DNA of 64,000 nt from Dentipellis sp. KUC8613 (Eukaryota; Basidiomycota; Agaricomycetes; Russulales; Hericiaceae), in assembly GCA_002286715.1 (NCBI GenBank), contig NSJX01000010.1, forward strand, positions 566,270 to 630,269, read 5' to 3'. Shown piece by piece: positions 21,039-34,571 of the stretch (within the stretch, counting starts at the first letter, position 1; the number at the start of each line of letters is the position of its first letter). A program made the position numbers and the translations under genes. The notes beneath the pieces are model-generated. The model was not told where the DNA came from and ran no database searches. It was given only the letters and a program-made list of their open reading frames with translations.

Positions 21039-24000
21039 AATTTCTAAGAAGTGCAGACCAGGTGCTGGGGGTGTCGGTGTGAAATAGATATGGGTTGCGC
21101 TGGGGGAAAGGAGGGACGGGGAAGGTGAAGGAGGGAGGAGGAGAGTGCGGAAGACAGTCAGGAGCCTCGGACGCGACCAACACGCCTCCCGAACGCGTCA
21201 CGTAAGCGCTTTTGACTAACCCCCTGTACTGCCCTGCTCGAGCCTCTTTCCGATAGTGTCCTTTCCTTCATGCTACCTTTTTGACTCCATGACTTTCTAC
21301 ACAGCACTTAGACCCGCAAGTCCGTGAATATCGTGCATCGAGAGGGCGCACGAGCCAGCATATTTAAAGCAGTATCTTAGACTAGGAGCACGGAGACTGA
21401 GACGTCTTCATGATGACCATAGGGAAAGTGGTACGTCACAATTTCGCGTCTGAATTCTAATTCGTGCTGACTTTCCTCAATGCAAGCTCGTATGTTATGT
21501 TCTTGATTCTATGCCATTTGTCACTGTGTTTCGAATGAAGGCTGCCGAACTTCGTTCGACGGAGGGCCAGATACTCCCCCACTGCGCATACTCGGTCATT
21601 TAAGCTCAGAAGCACCATCTTCATGATTCCGAAAGACCTCTTATGATATCGCTGGGTTCTCTGAGGCGAAATCTTAGCGTCCATGGACTGAATGAATACT
21701 GGAAGTATTCGTCCAGTTCACCACCTAGCGCCCCATGGAGGTCCAACCGAGCGTCACAGTACAGGACATATTTTGTTACAAAATCCAGGTAAAGAGGTCT
21801 GACGGATACACTGGGCGAGCCTCGCGCCCTGTCGTATCGCTGTTGACTTGGAACGATGTTAGGCTCCACCACGCCTAGGCTATCTGAACGAACTGATGAA
21901 AGCACCCGCTAGGCCGAGGATCTTTAGGTGCTACGAACGAGCATCGAATTTCCTCTTTCGCCTATTCATCAACTCGTGATGCCCTACAAGTTGACTCTAG
22001 GTGTTTGTTACTATCGACTTAGGTGCCTCCGATAGGGGAGCACTCAGTGTGCGCCATCGACGGCATTTCAAGAGCTCGTTGTACTTCGTCGAAGACGGCG
22101 TACGAGGGGTAAAGGGACGTCAACACATGACCGTGCAACGCCAACTCACCTTTCTTCCTCCAGCTGAAATCAGACGTTCCCGGACTATATCCCCGATCCT
22201 TGTGAGTGTGAAGCCTCCCTATTCTTCTGAGGCGGCTCAGCTTCGTCCGATAACCGCAGCACCTACGAAGTACCCCAGTCCACCGAATGGTCATCGTGTG
22301 CGTACTTGTCGAGTGCATGGTCAGGCGCGGGCATATGGATCTCAAGCTTGGGGAAGACCCTGGTGATAGTCGGCGTCGAAGCGCGTGCCCTTCTTTTTAT
22401 ATCACTCAAACCAATGCGCTGCCCTCTAGATTCGTGCCCGAGGATACACACACGCTCCCAACGTATACCCAATATTATTCTTCCACTGCAGTTCTCTCAG
22501 AACGACATACCGGCTAGTCGAATTCCGAATACCGTACGGACGGATAGCTCCCTTCCGCCAGCTCCTTCAGGTTTGCTCGCCGTCAATCTAAGCACTGTAC
22601 CGGGCTTCCCCGCACTCCACCATCGATGTCCTTCTGAGATCGACGCTTGCATCTGAGATCTCAGCATGTTTACTTTGAAACATTAGGGAGGCTTCTCACC
22701 CTAAGCTCGCACATTCAAACGCGCTCTGCTCACCCCGCAGGTCTGTACAATGCAAGTCGCCCCGGACCTGAAAGTCGGATTCAAACTTCGAGCACACTAC
22801 ACTCCCCACACCCTTTGTCACGCCCAATGACCGCCGTGGCCGCCGCCCGCTGCATCCCCCGCCCACCAACCCAAGTTCTCGCGTTGATCTTGCCATACCA
22901 ATTACTCATCCCCGATCTCAGATATGCACCCGCTCCTAGCCTAATATCTTGCACCCCATGGCCACGCGACGTCGACGTCAACGTTCCGCCGGACCCTTCC
23001 ATCCATAAGCCATGATCCAACCAGGTCCACAGCTCTAGCCCACGGGCCACATCCCCATCCCCATATCCCGCGCACCTTCTGCGATGTGGATGCGGATGTG
23101 TAAGCCTTCTAGCAGGGGCAACCTTGCCTCCAAGTTCGTTCTGGCCTTCTAAAGCTTCGCATCAAGCTCCTACGCCCAGACTTCGCTCCGCTCTGGACTT
23201 CGGACTCGGAGCCGCGAAAAACACGTACTGCGCATCCGAGCATGTGCACATGCACAGGGCGCATCTCACCGATGCCCAGTGGCCCTGAACGCCCGCCGCC
23301 CGCCGCCCCCGAGTCTGAGTCTGCATTTTGCTGCCAAGGACCATGAACCAATGGCCCGACGTAAGTGTGGCCAATGCGCGGCCGCGTATCCGCGTGCGCA
23401 TGTGCAGCCCAGGATCCCAGATCGCGGGCTGACGCCGGAGCCGTGACGTTCCTGTGCCGACTGGTCTGACTTTGACGCTAGCACTCACCGCAGGCTGCGG
23501 CTGTGGCACTGCGGCTGGTTGCAGTTGCAACTGGAGATGTGTGCGCTTCGCGTTCTCGTTCTCGTCGTCCAGCTTCGAATCGCTCAGGCCCCAGCGCTCG
23601 CGCTTGTGTTCCGTGTCCCCGAGCTCCACTCCATATTACATACCTGTTGCCGTGCCTGTTCCTGAGAGCTTTGAGCTCCTTGGAGGTTGGCGGTTTGAGG
23701 TTTGAGGATCGCGGTTTGCGGTTCTTGTATGTTCGTAGATCCGTAAATGTTGGCGGCTGGCCACCGATCTTGAAGTGCTAATGCATGAGTTGACCTGCAA
23801 CGTGGGTCAGTCAGACAAACACGCACCGGGCCAGCAGCGAGTTGTGCGTCATGCCATCCAAGAACGACAGGCGAGTAAGTGAGTAAGAACGTACAGTTCA
23901 GCCAACTTACGTGGTCCGGGCCGTCTTCAACGCTGCTCAGATGCGGGATGAGGCCAGTGCGAGCCTCGGCCGACAAACACATGTACAGGCAAGTGCGCGT

Positions 24001-26304
24001 GCGGTCCGGCACCGCTTCCATTCTGCCACGGTACGCAGAACGCGAACGCGATCGCCTGGGCCCGCGTTTCGAGACACCCACACGGACCGATGACCGCCCG
24101 TTCCTCCAGTTGGGCGCCCGCCACGGGTTCTACGTATGTTTTGCGTTGCGTTGCGTGTTTCGTTCGCTTCGTTTCATTGGCGATCGCGTCCCGTGTTCGG
24201 GTTCAGACACGCTGAAGCACAGGAGGCGGGCAGAAGCAGAAGTCGCGCAGGGTGCGGGGTTAGTGCCAGGTGGGGTTGTGCCCCACGGGGAACACGCGGG
24301 GAATGCAGATATCGATGGTGCAGCATGCAGCGTAAAGCCGGATGGCCCATCTCTGTCGCAGTGCAGTGCGGCGTCGGAACTTAAGAGCGGCGTGAGGTTA
24401 TTATTAGGCTTCCTGCATACGTACGTGCATCAGATTCCGCGGGTGCATACTGTGTACAACTTTGATTCTTGGGCAAAAAAAATGGATGGCAAGCTGGTCG
24501 AACTGGCAGATAGTGAGCGCTGCTCGGCGAAACCTTGGAGTAGTGACCTTATGCGTACTTACGTGCGTGCGGGAGAGATAGGGCGGGATTGCGCGATGAG
24601 GGTGGGTGCAGGGTTGTATGTCAAGACGCTTATGTGTGTACGGAGGTCGGACGCTGTAGAACATATTTGTGAGAGCAGGAGAAATGATGGGCCCACTTAC
24701 CAAGGCATCCGCCCGTCGGAATGTGTGCAGAATGTGGGTGGGCTGTCGAGCGAGCGGCCTATTTTCAGCTGTGATGAAGGCCTCCGTGGCCGACGCTGGG
24801 AAGCTTGTGAAGCATTAGATGGCGTGTCAATTATGAGAGACATCGAGCGCACAGAGTATGACAGCATGACAGAGACCTGCAGCCAGCGCTAGCGGGGTAG
24901 GACATTTCGAACGGAGATCCTTGCGAGTACTTCAGAAAGGGGTAGTGCCGCGGCGGCAGCGACGGCATTGTGACGGCACCTCTCAACCGACTTTCCACGT
25001 TTCATCTCCGCAGTAAACTTCAACATCCGACGCCAGAGTCGCCTTTGGCATCGCAGCGGGCTGCGGCGTATCGATTTGTATGTGAACCCGCTGGAAGCGT
25101 GATGCTTTTGAACGTCGCATCAAGAAAAATGGGGTAGAGTTCAGGAACAGGAAGCTAGCTGGCCGCTGGCTTACACCCGGTACTTTGCTTCTGCTTCGCG
25201 CCCTCTCCACAATCTGATCTTGACAAACATCAGAGCCTCCCGCGGACCAGCTGGCGCACGAGGACGAACGTACCCCATATATCGAAGCACCCAAGAAACA
25301 GTCCAAGACCGCCATCCACGGATTCTACCTGGATCTTGCAAGCAGTGGGCGCGTTTATGATGACAAGCTGGCCTGGCCCGCGGACGCACGCGTGCAAGGT
25401 AAATTTTGGGCCGAGACAAGTGCACCCCATGGTGGATCTTTCTTGTGTCGGCAACGGCGGCAGTGGCTTGGGCCTCTGACATCACGTCGGCATCCCCGAG
25501 TCCGTGGGACCTCATATGTTTAAGCGCCGCCCCGCATCAAGATCCAGCCACTTGGTCTTTCCCGCCCGCCCTCATCCCCTGTTAAATCTGGGTCCTCGAA
25601 ACCAAGGTGTGCAGCTACTGAATCAGTTAAGTGGATTATTTTTTGTGCTTGAATGAGGTATGGATGCATGCGAGTGGAGAGCAATCGTCATTCATTCGCT
25701 CTCGGTCCCTTGGAGCGCCGTCGTGATGGGACTCAAAGTACGTTTTTTCCTCCATGTCCAGCCAATCAGCTTCCTTCCGGATTCCGGTGCCGCGATCGAG
25801 GGGACTTGTGGCAAAACAGTTATCGAATCTCCTTCGAGTGCGTTTGGCCGGACGCTACTCGTTCGTGCACATGGGCCACGAAAACTCAAGAACGCTGCCA
25901 GACGCGTCGAACATGAATCGGATAGCACAGAAGTCGGTGAGCAGGGACCATCTTGTACATCTGAAGGCGGGGAACATTAACGGGACCGCCCGGAGCTCCC
26001 ACTTCTTCTCCGCTTACGGTGAGAGGCTGCGTTTTGTCTGGTCCCAGTCGTGGATAGGCGACCACATGGTTCTGTCTGGGCCGAGTGCCGGGCGCTGCAG
26101 CTCGCACGACCTGGTCGCCCTCGTCGACCGTCAGCCGCATTTCTCTCTCCACATTATGTCATCCCTAGACCCATCTCCCCGCCCTTCAAAAGCCCGCCCA
26201 GCGTCTTCTGTTTCGGCACCCCCTTCCGCCCCTCCATAAGGCTCCACAACTCAGCCTTTCACTCTTACACGCCCTTGTACTCACCCGCCTGAGCCGACCC
26301 CGCA
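21039..26304. other. 5.3 kb stretch without a recognisable gene
   Basis: Many open frames of 60-340 codons occur on both strands, but none shows a domain, consistent codon bias or a chain of in-phase exons. The longest (23879-24892, +) is arginine/serine-rich and motif-free. Minus-strand frames between 21457 and 22345 contain somewhat protein-like stretches (for example VRPLYLDFVTKYVLYCDARL) and could be relics of a decayed gene. I see no transposase, reverse transcriptase, LTR or terminal repeat. The right end is promoter for the transporter at 26305. Confidence 0.4.
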
Positions 26305-28454
26305 ATGGCTCTATTCCACGTGTACGTCGCGGCCCCGCCTTTCCCCATGGCACAGGCTGACCTTCTTCCCCAGGCAAGGCGTGCCCATCGGGTATGTCGC
26401 GATCATGTTGGCCGTCGTGGCCTCGATGGGCGGTGTACGTCTTCTTTGCTTCGTGGTTATGAACTGTACTGACATTCGCGTTATCTAGTTCATTTTCGGT
26501 GTATGTGTGCTATCCTCCATTGCGCGTTCCAACGGCGGCTGACACGCGTTCTCAGTATGACACTGGACAAATCTCTGATTTGCTCCTCATGGACGACTTC
26601 CTCACGAGCTTCGGGCAATGCAGAGTCCCCGGCGATGCCTCGACATGTCACTTCTCTAACGTTCGGACCGGCCTCATCGTCGGTCTTCTCTCTATCGGTA
26701 CCCTCATTGGCGCGCTCCTCGGTGCTCCGTACGTCCTGCTTCCCATCAATATCCCTATCGCTTCGGCTTCTTACACGCGTATGTTAGGACTGCCGACTTC
26801 TTCGGCCGTCGCCGTGCTATGCAGCTCGAGTCCCTCGTCTTCGTCGTCGGTGTCATCATTCAGATCACTGCTACGGACGAGTGGGCCCAGGTCGCCGTCG
26901 GGCGTCTCATCTCTGGTTTCGGTGTCGGCGCGCTCAGCGCTGCCGTTCCCATGTACCAGGCTGAGACCGCACCTCCGCAAATCCGTGGTACTCTCACGTA
27001 AGTCACACTTCTATCTCACATGTGAAATGTCACCTGAAATGTTATGCAGCGCTACATACCAGTTGTTCATCACCTTTGGTATTCTCATAGCCTGTACGTG
27101 CGCTCTTTGTTATGCACCGATTCCATTATTGACTCTTCGTGCAGACTGCATCTCCATTGGAACCCGTCACTACAAGGGCTCCAAGTCATGGCAGACCGTG
27201 GTGGGCATCGGTATCGTCTGGCCCGGCATCCTCGCGTTCGGTATCCAGTTCATGCCCGAGTCCCCTCGTTGGCTTGCGCTGCACGATCGCATGGAAGAGG
27301 CCCAGGTCTCCATCGCCCGTGTCCGCGGTGTTACTGCCAAAGACGCCGTCAACGACTACGTCATCCAAAAGGAGATGGAGGAGATCCGCTCCCGCCTCGA
27401 ATTCGAACGCCACGAAGAAGGTGGATGGCTCGAGTGCTTCCGCCCGGCGAACAAGCAGCTGTACCGTACACTCCTCGGCATGGCGCTGCAGAGCTTGCAG
27501 CAGCTCACGGGCGCGAACTACTTCTTCTACTATGGCGCGACGATCTTCCAGTCGGTCGGTATCGAGGACTCGTATGTCACCCAGATTATTCTCGGAGCTG
27601 TCAACTTCGGCTGCACGTTCCTCGGCCTATATGTCATGGAACGCGTGAGTGGGCTTTCTCTTGGCCTTCTGTGGGCGTCAAGCTAATGTCGGTGTTAGTT
27701 CGGTCGTCGGGTTCCGCTCATCATCGGTGGGCTTTGGCAATCGGCGTGGCTGTTCGTCTTCGCTTCCGCCGGTACGGCCAAGGTGCCCCAGGACAACCCC
27801 GGAATCGGAAAGCGTGCGTACCCACCATCTTTTCCTTTAGCATGGTTCTCATTTTCTTTGTCTACCAGTCATGATCGTTTCTGCCTGCCTCTTCATCCTC
27901 GGATATGCCTCCACCTGGGCTCCGTACGTCATATCGTCATCTCCCGCTGATATCTACTGACCTTCGTGACACAGTGGTATCTGGATTCTTATCGGCGAGA
28001 CCTTCCCGACGCGAACCCGTGCTAAGCAGGGTGCGCTTGCGACCGCCTCGAACTGGCTGTGGAACTTCCTCCTCGCCTTCTTCACACCCTTCATCGTCAA
28101 CAACATCAAATTCCGTTACGGGTACATCTTTGCTTGTCCGTTCTTTCCCTTTCCCATTCTTCCTTCACATCTGACTGACGGTCGTCACCCGCAGCATGCA
28201 ACCTCCTCGGCGCAGTCGTCGTCTACCTCTTCCTTTACGAGTCGTCCGACATCTCGCTCGAGGCCGTCGACATGATGTACAACGACCCGAACTGCAAGCC
28301 CTGGACCTCACGTACGTGGGCGCCCGCAGGCTACGCAAACCGCCGCGACCTCGCGGAGCAGGCGCGTGCCGCCGAGGCGCACAAGCCGCTCAGCGGCGCC
28401 ACGGACGAGCACTTCGAGAAGGCGGGCTCAGCGCACAATGGGGAGAAGGTCTAA
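26305..28454 (+). CDS. Sugar porter (MFS hexose transporter)
   Basis: Eleven exons: 26305-26321, 26374-26434, 26489-26500, 26556-26728, 26788-26997, 27050-27093, 27145-27644, 27699-27813, 27869-27923, 27975-28135, 28195-28454, giving 535 aa, the usual size for a 12-span fungal sugar porter. Signature motifs are all present: [12 protein letters not shown] in TM1, FFGRRRAM after TM2, PESPRWLAL before the central loop, [13 protein letters not shown] in TM7, ERFGRRVPL, and [20 protein letters not shown]. It moves hexoses across the plasma membrane, normally by proton symport or facilitated diffusion. The segment [16 protein letters not shown] suggests the RCO3/HXT-like glucose-transporter or sensor branch, but the C-terminal tail is short, favouring a transporter. 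Exon 1 (17 nt) and exon 3 (12 nt, encoding FIFG) are microexons. Confidence 0.92.
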
Positions 28455-30357
28455 TCCCCCGACCGCATCCTACCCCAGCCGTGCTTCGCTTTCGTTTTTG
28501 CCTTTTTCTTGTTCCTTTTCTGCGTTCTCGTTTTTGTGCGCCCCGCGGTCGATGTGTGGTGGCGCTTGTAACGATTTCGAGCGTCGGGCAGTGGACACTA
28601 GTACTGCAGCGTGGATGATGATGATGTGGCGTGTGGCCTGCTGGCGCGCATGTATCGATTAGGTGGTGTTCGTGGTGGTGGGTGCTAGCTGCTGCGGAGG
28701 CAGTAGACTTACAGTACAGCGGATTGTAGAATATAATGTCTTCTGGATGGTCTCGTTACGAATTTAATGCTACTTCTGCGGATATCCCAACCCATCTACC
28801 TCATCTGTCTTCCTCTTGATATCGTCGGAATTTGAAGGTTCGACTGGATCAATCGCGAATGATTTCAACTGAGACGACCCGCGTGACTTGCTGGAGGGCC
28901 GCGTCGCTCATTCGCAAGTCGGCTTCTCCCACAACGACCACAACCTCATTCTCCCTCTACAGCCCACGATCCACCCTCCACAGCTCTCAACGTCCCCTCA
29001 ACTACCCAGGGATGTTTCCCTACGACTCTGATTCCGCCCCCTGATCCGGCTCACCGACGTCGTCGAACGAACCTAAGAAACCACAAACCGGCGGCAATAG
29101 CCAGTCACCAGTCACCAATTCATCGTCCGTGTCGATCACAAGGCCTCTCCCCTGTCCCCTGTTCCTTGGCCCCAGTACCTGTCTCGACTGGCGATGAGTC
29201 GACGTCGATGCCGCCGGAGAGCGTCCAGGCACGGTGTCGATGACGGGTGACGTGCGGATGCCATCCGCGGGTGCGTGAAAATCACGAGCGACTTGGCAGG
29301 CGGCAGGCGGCGGGCGGCGGGCTGTGGGCGCGAGCGCGGGGAGCGGCGCGCCGTACTCGGTCGCCGCGGCGTGGTGCGGGCCTAGAGGCGGTTTGGTGCC
29401 GGTGCGGTCTTGCGGTGCGTATGAGTATGCAGCTTGTCTTGTATGAATGTGCCCCTGACTGGCTTTACGAGTAGGTACATGCAGCAGTCGTTCACGCGGC
29501 CCCCGGTGGATGACCGTGGACCACGTTCAGCCCAAAAGTATCCTATTGTGTCCTCTGCTTTGCAATATTGCTTTCATCACTGGCACCTGGGTTCTAGCGC
29601 TTGCAATTCCGTCACCTTTATATCCTCTCGAATGATATATACGCAGGCTGCCCATCTATTACTTCCACGCAGTGCTGGAACGGCAAGGCGCAGAGTCTCC
29701 GTATATCACGGTTGACAAACCACGCCAAGACGACAGTGTCGTACGTGAAGATACACGAGACAACATACGCGGGGCTTCGAGGTCAGTGGCCCTTATTTCC
29801 TTGATCTGAACATTGCACGCCCTGGTATTACATACATGTTTCCTGTGGCGTGTTTAGCAATTGATACGAAAATCTGAAACACCATCCCGTCGATTGAAGG
29901 CGCCCATCTCCTTACAGGAAGTCAGTGCACGTCTCTGACCGTTTACAGCCCTCCGTCTGCCTCCCAATTTCACTTCGCATGGCGCGATCTTTCTGGAGTT
30001 TGTCCGGCTTGTGGCTAGCACGTGGCCAGTCTCGGGAGGCACTCTGCGTACACGCCAAGACGAGATGCAAAGGACCGGCCTCGAGCAGCGAAAGGCCGAC
30101 CAACATCCGGCGTCTGCTCTTCGACAGCAAGGGCGCGATCCGCCGTGCTGCTGATGCGCGGAGCAAAGCCTAAAAAGGAGAGCGGCAATCGCGCAGGGGA
30201 TGCCAGTGACAGTATTGTCGATGCTGTGTATATGAAACGGCGCTTGGTCTAGTACATACACGTTACTCAATCTGCAGGCATTGCACGACGGCCTGCCCAG
30301 CCAACGGGTCGCGGTGCCCGGATGGGCAGAGACGCCTGCTTTATATATATCGACGGT
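28455..30357. other. Spacer, no gene recognised
   Basis: It holds the 3' UTR of the sugar transporter and the promoter of the F-box gene. A TA-rich ttatatatat tract at 30341-30350 lies only a few bases before the ATG at 30358. Transcription may therefore start further upstream, or translation may start at the next in-frame ATG (30400). No coding frame with family resemblance is present. Confidence 0.4.
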
Positions 30358-32105
30358 ATGCATGATCCATCCGTTGCGCAAGTCTCTCAATCCTCTGCAA
30401 TGGTTGCTCATTTCTGTCAATTGCCTGATACCCTGGATACGAAGCAAGGTGCGTGGCTGCAATTGTCGTGTACTCTTCACAGACTAATATCCTTCTAGAC
30501 ATAAACCCAACCTGCACTTACCGCCAGGTCCCCGATGGCTCAGTCCCAGGACAACCCTCCCTCCCGGTGACACGCTCTGTTGACGGGCCCGGGGTGCACC
30601 ATGAAAAGCTCTCGCCCATCTCTCGTCTGCCGACGGAACTCCTCGCCCACATATTCCTCTTTCACGCCGTACAGAGTCACGTCTTCAGCCCCACCCAACC
30701 ACCGCCGACATGGATCGCATTGTCACAAGTCTGTCAGCGCTGGAGGTACATCGCACTAGGCTATCCCCAACTCTGGACGCACATTGTGTTGTCCAACAAA
30801 CACTGGACTACCGAAATGCTTTCCCGGTCCAAACCACTCCCCATCTCGATCAACGCGGCCTTCTCAGGGCGGCCACTGATGCACGCCATCGAGGACGCGC
30901 TCAAGGAGACGCCACGGGCACGGGAGATCTGCCTTTCGTCTGTCATCATCCAGCGTCTGGTAGACCAGCTCAGGGATATGCCTGCTCCGCATCTGGAGTC
31001 GCTGTCGTTGACGCAGAGCGCCTTAGCGTGCACTCTGCCAGACAACATGTTCCGGGGGGAGATCCCGCTGCTGCGGTCGCTGAAGCTGGCTGGCGTGATT
31101 ATGCGGTGGCCATCCTCCCTCTTGCGGCCCACGCTGACGCACTTGGAGATCCGCGCCACATGCCCTTTCGACCTGCCGACTATGAAAGACATGCTGGCGG
31201 CGCTCGCGACCATGCCGAACCTTCAGACCCTCATCTTTTCGTACTCGCTGCCGTCTGTTCATCGTGAGCAGGGACGGGAGTTGCCATCGACTCCCAGTCT
31301 CTCGGAACACCTCCTCGCAATGCCCGCTCTGAGGACACTCCGCCTCTCTGACACCGCGTCACAATGCTCTTACTTCATGTCACACATCTCCATCCCCATC
31401 GACGCCGAGCTCTCCGTCACCTGCACCCACGACCCTGCATTCGAGCCCCTCCAGTCCGTCAGAGCCATCGAGGCCCTCCTCTCGCAGCACCTGTCCCACA
31501 CGCGCGAGACGGGCGTGCAGAGCAAGCTGGCGCCATTCACGCAGCTCGCGATAGGCTTCGACGCGGACGTAGGGGTGGGCCTGCGTGCGGGGTACGCGGC
31601 GCCTGGTGCGCCATGGACGCCCCGGCTGGACGTATCGCTGCAGTGGCCCGCGAATGCGTCGAGCGTGCTGTACTCGGAGCTGCTTATATCCCGGATATGT
31701 CCTCTCCTGCAGACGGGCGACGTGCATTCGCTTTCGGTGGAGGGCAATTTCCTCAGCTACGGCGCGGCCTGGCTGAGCATCTTCGGCGGCATGAAGCGCG
31801 TGGCCGAGCTGGTCGTGCAGGACAGCGCGGTGTCTGGGTTCCTGGAGGCGTTCAAGCATCGGCCGTCGGAGGCACGTGAAAACGTGTTTACGCTGCTGGA
31901 ACTGCCGGGCGATGAGGCTGTTGGGGTCGATGTGGCGGGCGTGCTGTTGTTCCCGAGCCTGAGGCGGGTGTCGCTGGCGAAGCTGGACAGTGTTGCGACT
32001 TTGCGGCTCTTTCGACATTTGCGCGATGAGTTGGCTGTTCGGAGTGATTTCGATACGGAAGGGGGTCTGGAGAAGCTAGCTGGTGGATCTCGGACGGTTG
32101 CTTAG
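30358..32105 (+). CDS. F-box-like protein
   Basis: Two exons: 30358-30448 and 30499-32105, giving 565 aa. The start is chosen because the long downstream frame has no ATG before the F-box, whereas this small exon joins it in phase through a consensus donor and acceptor. An F-box-like domain lies at ~80-135: LSPISRLPTELLAHIFLF, then WIALSQVCQRWRYIALGYPQLW. The remainder has leucine-rich, irregularly repeated segments (HLESLSLTQ, LLRSLKLAGV, LTHLEIRA, LRTLRLSDT) as in basidiomycete F-box/LRR-like proteins. These act as substrate adaptors of SCF ubiquitin ligases. Agaricomycetes carry hundreds of such genes. The target cannot be deduced. A weaker possibility is use of the second Met (30400). Confidence 0.85.
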
Positions 32106-32240
32106 GGTTCTTTCTTGGACATTGCATCGACTTACTACTATACTGGAACCTCTTCGTTATCCTACAGTACATAAAATGTTAATGGACTTCGAGTACACCA
32201 TCCTATTTACCGGCTTCATCGACGAGGTCTTGACCATAAA

Positions 32241-34255
32241 TCAGAGTTTGCCAGAGCAAACACCCTCGACCCACTCCGTATCGCTGCGGACCGTCGTCAG
32301 GTTCTCATGACCATCCTTCGTGATGAGCACGACGTCTTCGATGCGCACGCCGCCGACAGCCTCGTAGCGCTTGAGCACGGCGTGGTCGATGTGGCGGGAA
32401 TCGCGGACGGGCGCAAGCAGATGCGGGGAGAAGTAGCAACCCGGCTCGACAGTCTGCATGATCCGAGTGAGCTCCATCCGATACCAGCAAACAATACAAT
32501 AGCACACTCACAACGACCATGCCCTCCTCCAAAGGCAGCCTGAGCCGCAGATACGTGTAGAAGTCCTCGTGGCCCAGCTCGAGCCCTTTCCCGATCGTCG
32601 TGTTGGCCGCGGGCTTGCTCGCGCTGGGCACGTCGTGCACGTCCATCCCGAGCGAGTGCCCGACGCCGTGTGGGAAGAATGCCGCGCTAACGCCCGAGGC
32701 GAGAATCGCCTCCTCCGAGTTCCACGAGCCGGAGCCGGGCGAGGCGGGCGTCTTGAAGATGCCCAGCCGCTGGAAGCCCTGCACGAGCGTGCGGTGGCAG
32801 AGCAGCTGGATCGCGTCCCAGTGCAGCCCGGGCTTGAGCGCTTGCAGAGAAAGCTGGACGTGGAGGCGTGGAGGCGTGAATGGAAGATCGGGTTTGGGAG
32901 ATGTATTTATAGCGAACCTTTTGCATTTCGAGCACTAATTCGTAGATAGCTCGTGCTTCGGGCGTGAATTTGCCACCATTGCCAACGGGCATCGTGCGCG
33001 TGACTATGAAGACGCATTAATAGCCATTCATTGCATCCCGTGGGCTTGACTCACTGTCAGAGGCATAGCAATCCCATTCGCATCCGGCGTCGATGAGGAG
33101 CACCTGCGGGTGCAAGTCATGACCGCTTGCAGCAGTGAGCTTGTGACTGTTCTCGTGATCGTGCGGCTTCACGGGTCCCCAAGCGAACTCCTTGTCGTTG
33201 CAGCAGTAGTGCAGTGTCGATGCGCGCGTTGATGCTGCTACGATCGGCAGGTATGCTTGGTGAACGGCACTGCAGGGGAAGTTCGACAGCTATGATCAGG
33301 CAAGGTCGGTTCTCTCGGTCGAGTGATACCACTTACCCCTCGCGTCTGCATGAAGCGACAAAAATCGCTTCTGCCTCTGCCTCCTTCTCGATGAGCCACT
33401 CTCCTGGAAGAAGTGGGCGATCTACGCCAGCCCCCTTGGGTATGTCCAAACCGCGCACGCCGTTACCCAGCACCCGCATGACAACCTCGTGGGCCCGAGA
33501 GCTGATCTGGTTTGCTTTCCTGATCAGCTCAATCTCCTCTTCCGTCTTGATCAAGCGAGCTTTGTGCAATGCCGGGAGCAGGTAGACGTCCGTGACAGCG
33601 GCGGTCCGACTTCCTTTCGCGAGTTCCGTGTATTTGGGCGCAAGCTCGGGGAAGAGAGGGGATGCTGAGGGGAGGGTGTGCAGGATGGCGTCTGGATGGG
33701 CTGCTACTGCTTCAGAGATAGCCTTGGATAGCTCTTCAGTATGCCCGACGTAGGAGGCTTCGTACGTCTGGCGAGCAGTTTCGAGCGATGGCGGAGGCAC
33801 CGACCACATGATATCTGCTGGCTCAGCCTTCGGGATAAACAGGGATAACGAGAATGCATCGAGAGAGGATGGCGTGACTGTGAGAAGGATATATGAGGAT
33901 GGCACATTGCAGCCCGAGAGGTAGTTGAAGTTGGATTCCTAGAGGGTGTGAGCCGGGTTCGATGAGCTTATGATGAAGACGGACCTGCCGGAACACCATT
34001 TCGCGATCGGTATCATTCCTGTAAGGGGTCACAGAGCCGGAGAGGAGGATGATTTGAGGCTGCGGATCCAGGGCAAGATGTCAGCTTGGATATCGCTCGC
34101 AGCCTAGGATGTTCATGAATAGGCACCTTGGTCTTGTCAGGACCAGGTAACAGCTCAACCAGCTTCTCCAGCGTCTTCAAAGCATGTTTGCGTGCTGGTG
34201 AAGTGGTGAATAGCCGACTGAGATCATGTCAACCGTGCGTACCAGGATAAACCAT
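32241..34255 (-). CDS. Xaa-Pro dipeptidase/aminopeptidase (M24, prolidase-type)
   Basis: Eight exons (minus): 34255-34243, 34194-34127, 34059-33985, 33938-33337, 33269-33055, 33003-32918, 32853-32512, 32453-32241, giving 537 aa. The N-terminal creatinase-like domain holds [31 protein letters not shown] and [17 protein letters not shown]. The C-terminal pita-bread fold shows the dinuclear metal ligands: Asp in [12 protein letters not shown] (two), His in [16 protein letters not shown], Glu in VEPGCYF and Glu in RIEDVVL. The family cleaves X-Pro bonds with Mn or Co ions. The start uses a 13-nt first exon (MVYP) because the next exon is open upstream without an ATG. I see no strong mitochondrial presequence, so a cytosolic prolidase is favoured over an Icp55-type enzyme. 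Confidence 0.88.
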
Positions 34256-34571
34256 CGTAAGATGCGTGCGGCTCTTAGGTGTGTAGCTTGAATGAATTCA
34301 GTTAGGAAAAACTAGGCGATTCATTGTCGCCGAAATTGCGAGAAAAAGCTTGACTTACTGTGACCAGCAGGTATGCAAACACAGCGGGAGTCCTGCTGCT
34401 CGCACACGATGATTGGGAACAGAATACAATTGAGAGGAGATTGGCGCTAAGAGGTCGGACCTAGCCGAAGAGACATATAGATAAGATTAGATTTTGGGCG
34501 TCTGGCGATTCCCTGGTTCGGAGTTCCAAAATGATCTCTCCGTGACTCGAATTGAAAGTGCAGAAGAGCGG
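34256..34571. promoter_or_regulatory. Divergent promoter, M24 peptidase / ValRS
   Basis: Only 316 bases separate the two opposing start codons, so both core promoters and leaders must lie here. No obvious TATA box is present on either side, as usual for housekeeping genes. The bidirectional role is inferred from layout. Confidence 0.5.

Noticed and set aside
23879..24892. 337-codon open frame on the plus strand
   Set aside because: No domain, no codon bias like neighbours, no splice context. The length is compatible with chance in GC-rich sequence.
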